This document shows, one piece after another, positions 4,949 through 5,040 of a stretch of DNA of 5,040 nucleotides; the first letter of the stretch is position 1, and each line of letters starts with the position of its first letter. Below the pieces are notes generated by a model. It was not told the DNA's origin and did not search any database. It saw only the letters and a program-made list of their open reading frames with translations. Origin of the DNA: Frankiales bacterium (lineage in GTDB: Bacteria > Actinomycetota > Actinomycetes > Mycobacteriales > SCTD01); assembly GCA_004299215.1 (NCBI GenBank), contig SCTD01000004.1:1-5040 (forward strand), written 5' to 3'. The translations under genes were made by a program, and so were the position numbers.

Positions 4949-5040
4949 GTGAGCACGCCGTTCAGCCGCCCGTTCGACCGGATCGGAGCTCGGCGGCGGG
5001 CCGAGGGGCTGGCGCCCGGACGGCTGCCTCCGGGCCAGTA
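4949..5040 (+). CDS. partial gene, N-terminus; possibly sulfite-oxidase-like molybdenum oxidoreductase
   Basis: GTG at 4949 opens a frame that runs off the end of the window after 30 codons, with strong G/C third-position bias. It reads MSTPFSRPFDRIGARRR, then AEGLAPGRLPPGQ, and the last two bases TA are compatible with Tyr. There is no signal peptide. The phrase RLPPGQY after a short basic N-terminus is how, from memory, many actinobacterial sulfite-oxidase-like (YedY/MsrP-related) molybdopterin oxidoreductases begin. If so, the next bases should encode a WPVL-type motif. The gene is divergent from the DAHP synthase gene across 84 bp. That a gene starts here is likely; the product call rests on a very short motif and is tentative. 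Confidence 0.5.
   Translation, partial: MSTPFSRPFDRIGARRRAEGLAPGRLPPGQ

Noticed and set aside
4665..4952. Plus-strand 95-codon open frame across the DAHP synthase start and the divergent gap
   Set aside because: Mostly antisense to the DAHP synthase N-terminal domain, no motifs, and it ends just inside the better-supported start at 4949.

Overview
The window is high-GC DNA (around 70% or more by eye) with strongly G/C-biased third codon positions. Together with the protein families seen, this points to a chromosomal segment of an actinomycete (Actinomycetota). I cannot name the genus. No mobile elements, RNA genes or CRISPR arrays were seen. Four complete genes and the first 30 codons of a fifth fill almost all of it. 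Gaps between genes are 19, 0 (a 4-bp overlap), 34 and 84 bp.

Layout: (1) 40-1410, minus: a single-pass membrane protein that fuses a degenerate sigma-70-like domain, an HxxxCxxC anti-sigma zinc-finger motif, a transmembrane helix, a Pro/Ser linker and an extracellular Ig-like domain. (2) 1430-2422, plus: a PLP-dependent low-specificity L-threonine aldolase. (3) 2419-3807, minus: a secreted LVIVD-type beta-propeller protein. (4) 3842-4864, minus: a type I-beta DAHP synthase, the first enzyme of the shikimate pathway. (5) 4949 to the window end, plus: the N-terminus of a protein that may be a sulfite-oxidase-like molybdenum oxidoreductase. A possible C-terminal scrap of another plus-strand gene ends at 23.

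The notable structure is regulatory. Three start codons (1410 minus, 1430 plus, 4864 minus) have a TAnnnT -10-like hexamer exactly 7 nt upstream and no usable Shine-Dalgarno, and the start at 4949 has a weaker CAGACT at the same distance. This is the layout expected of leaderless mRNAs. The sigma-like gene and the threonine aldolase gene share one 7-bp element (TAGCCTA, 1417-1423) that reads as TAnnnT on both strands, so the 19-bp gap looks like a symmetric bidirectional promoter. By contrast, the beta-propeller gene has a strong AAGGAGG Shine-Dalgarno that can be paired in a hairpin. It follows the DAHP synthase gene by 34 bp, which suggests co-transcription and perhaps translational coupling. 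The threonine aldolase and propeller genes converge with overlapping stop codons, and each carries a hairpin just past the other's stop.

The enzymes are metabolic housekeeping functions (glycine/threonine metabolism and aromatic biosynthesis). They share no obvious pathway with the membrane sigma-like protein or the secreted propeller. I see no defence or other multi-gene accessory system here. The less ordinary items are the membrane-tethered sigma/anti-sigma fusion and the compact promoter and terminator arrangements.
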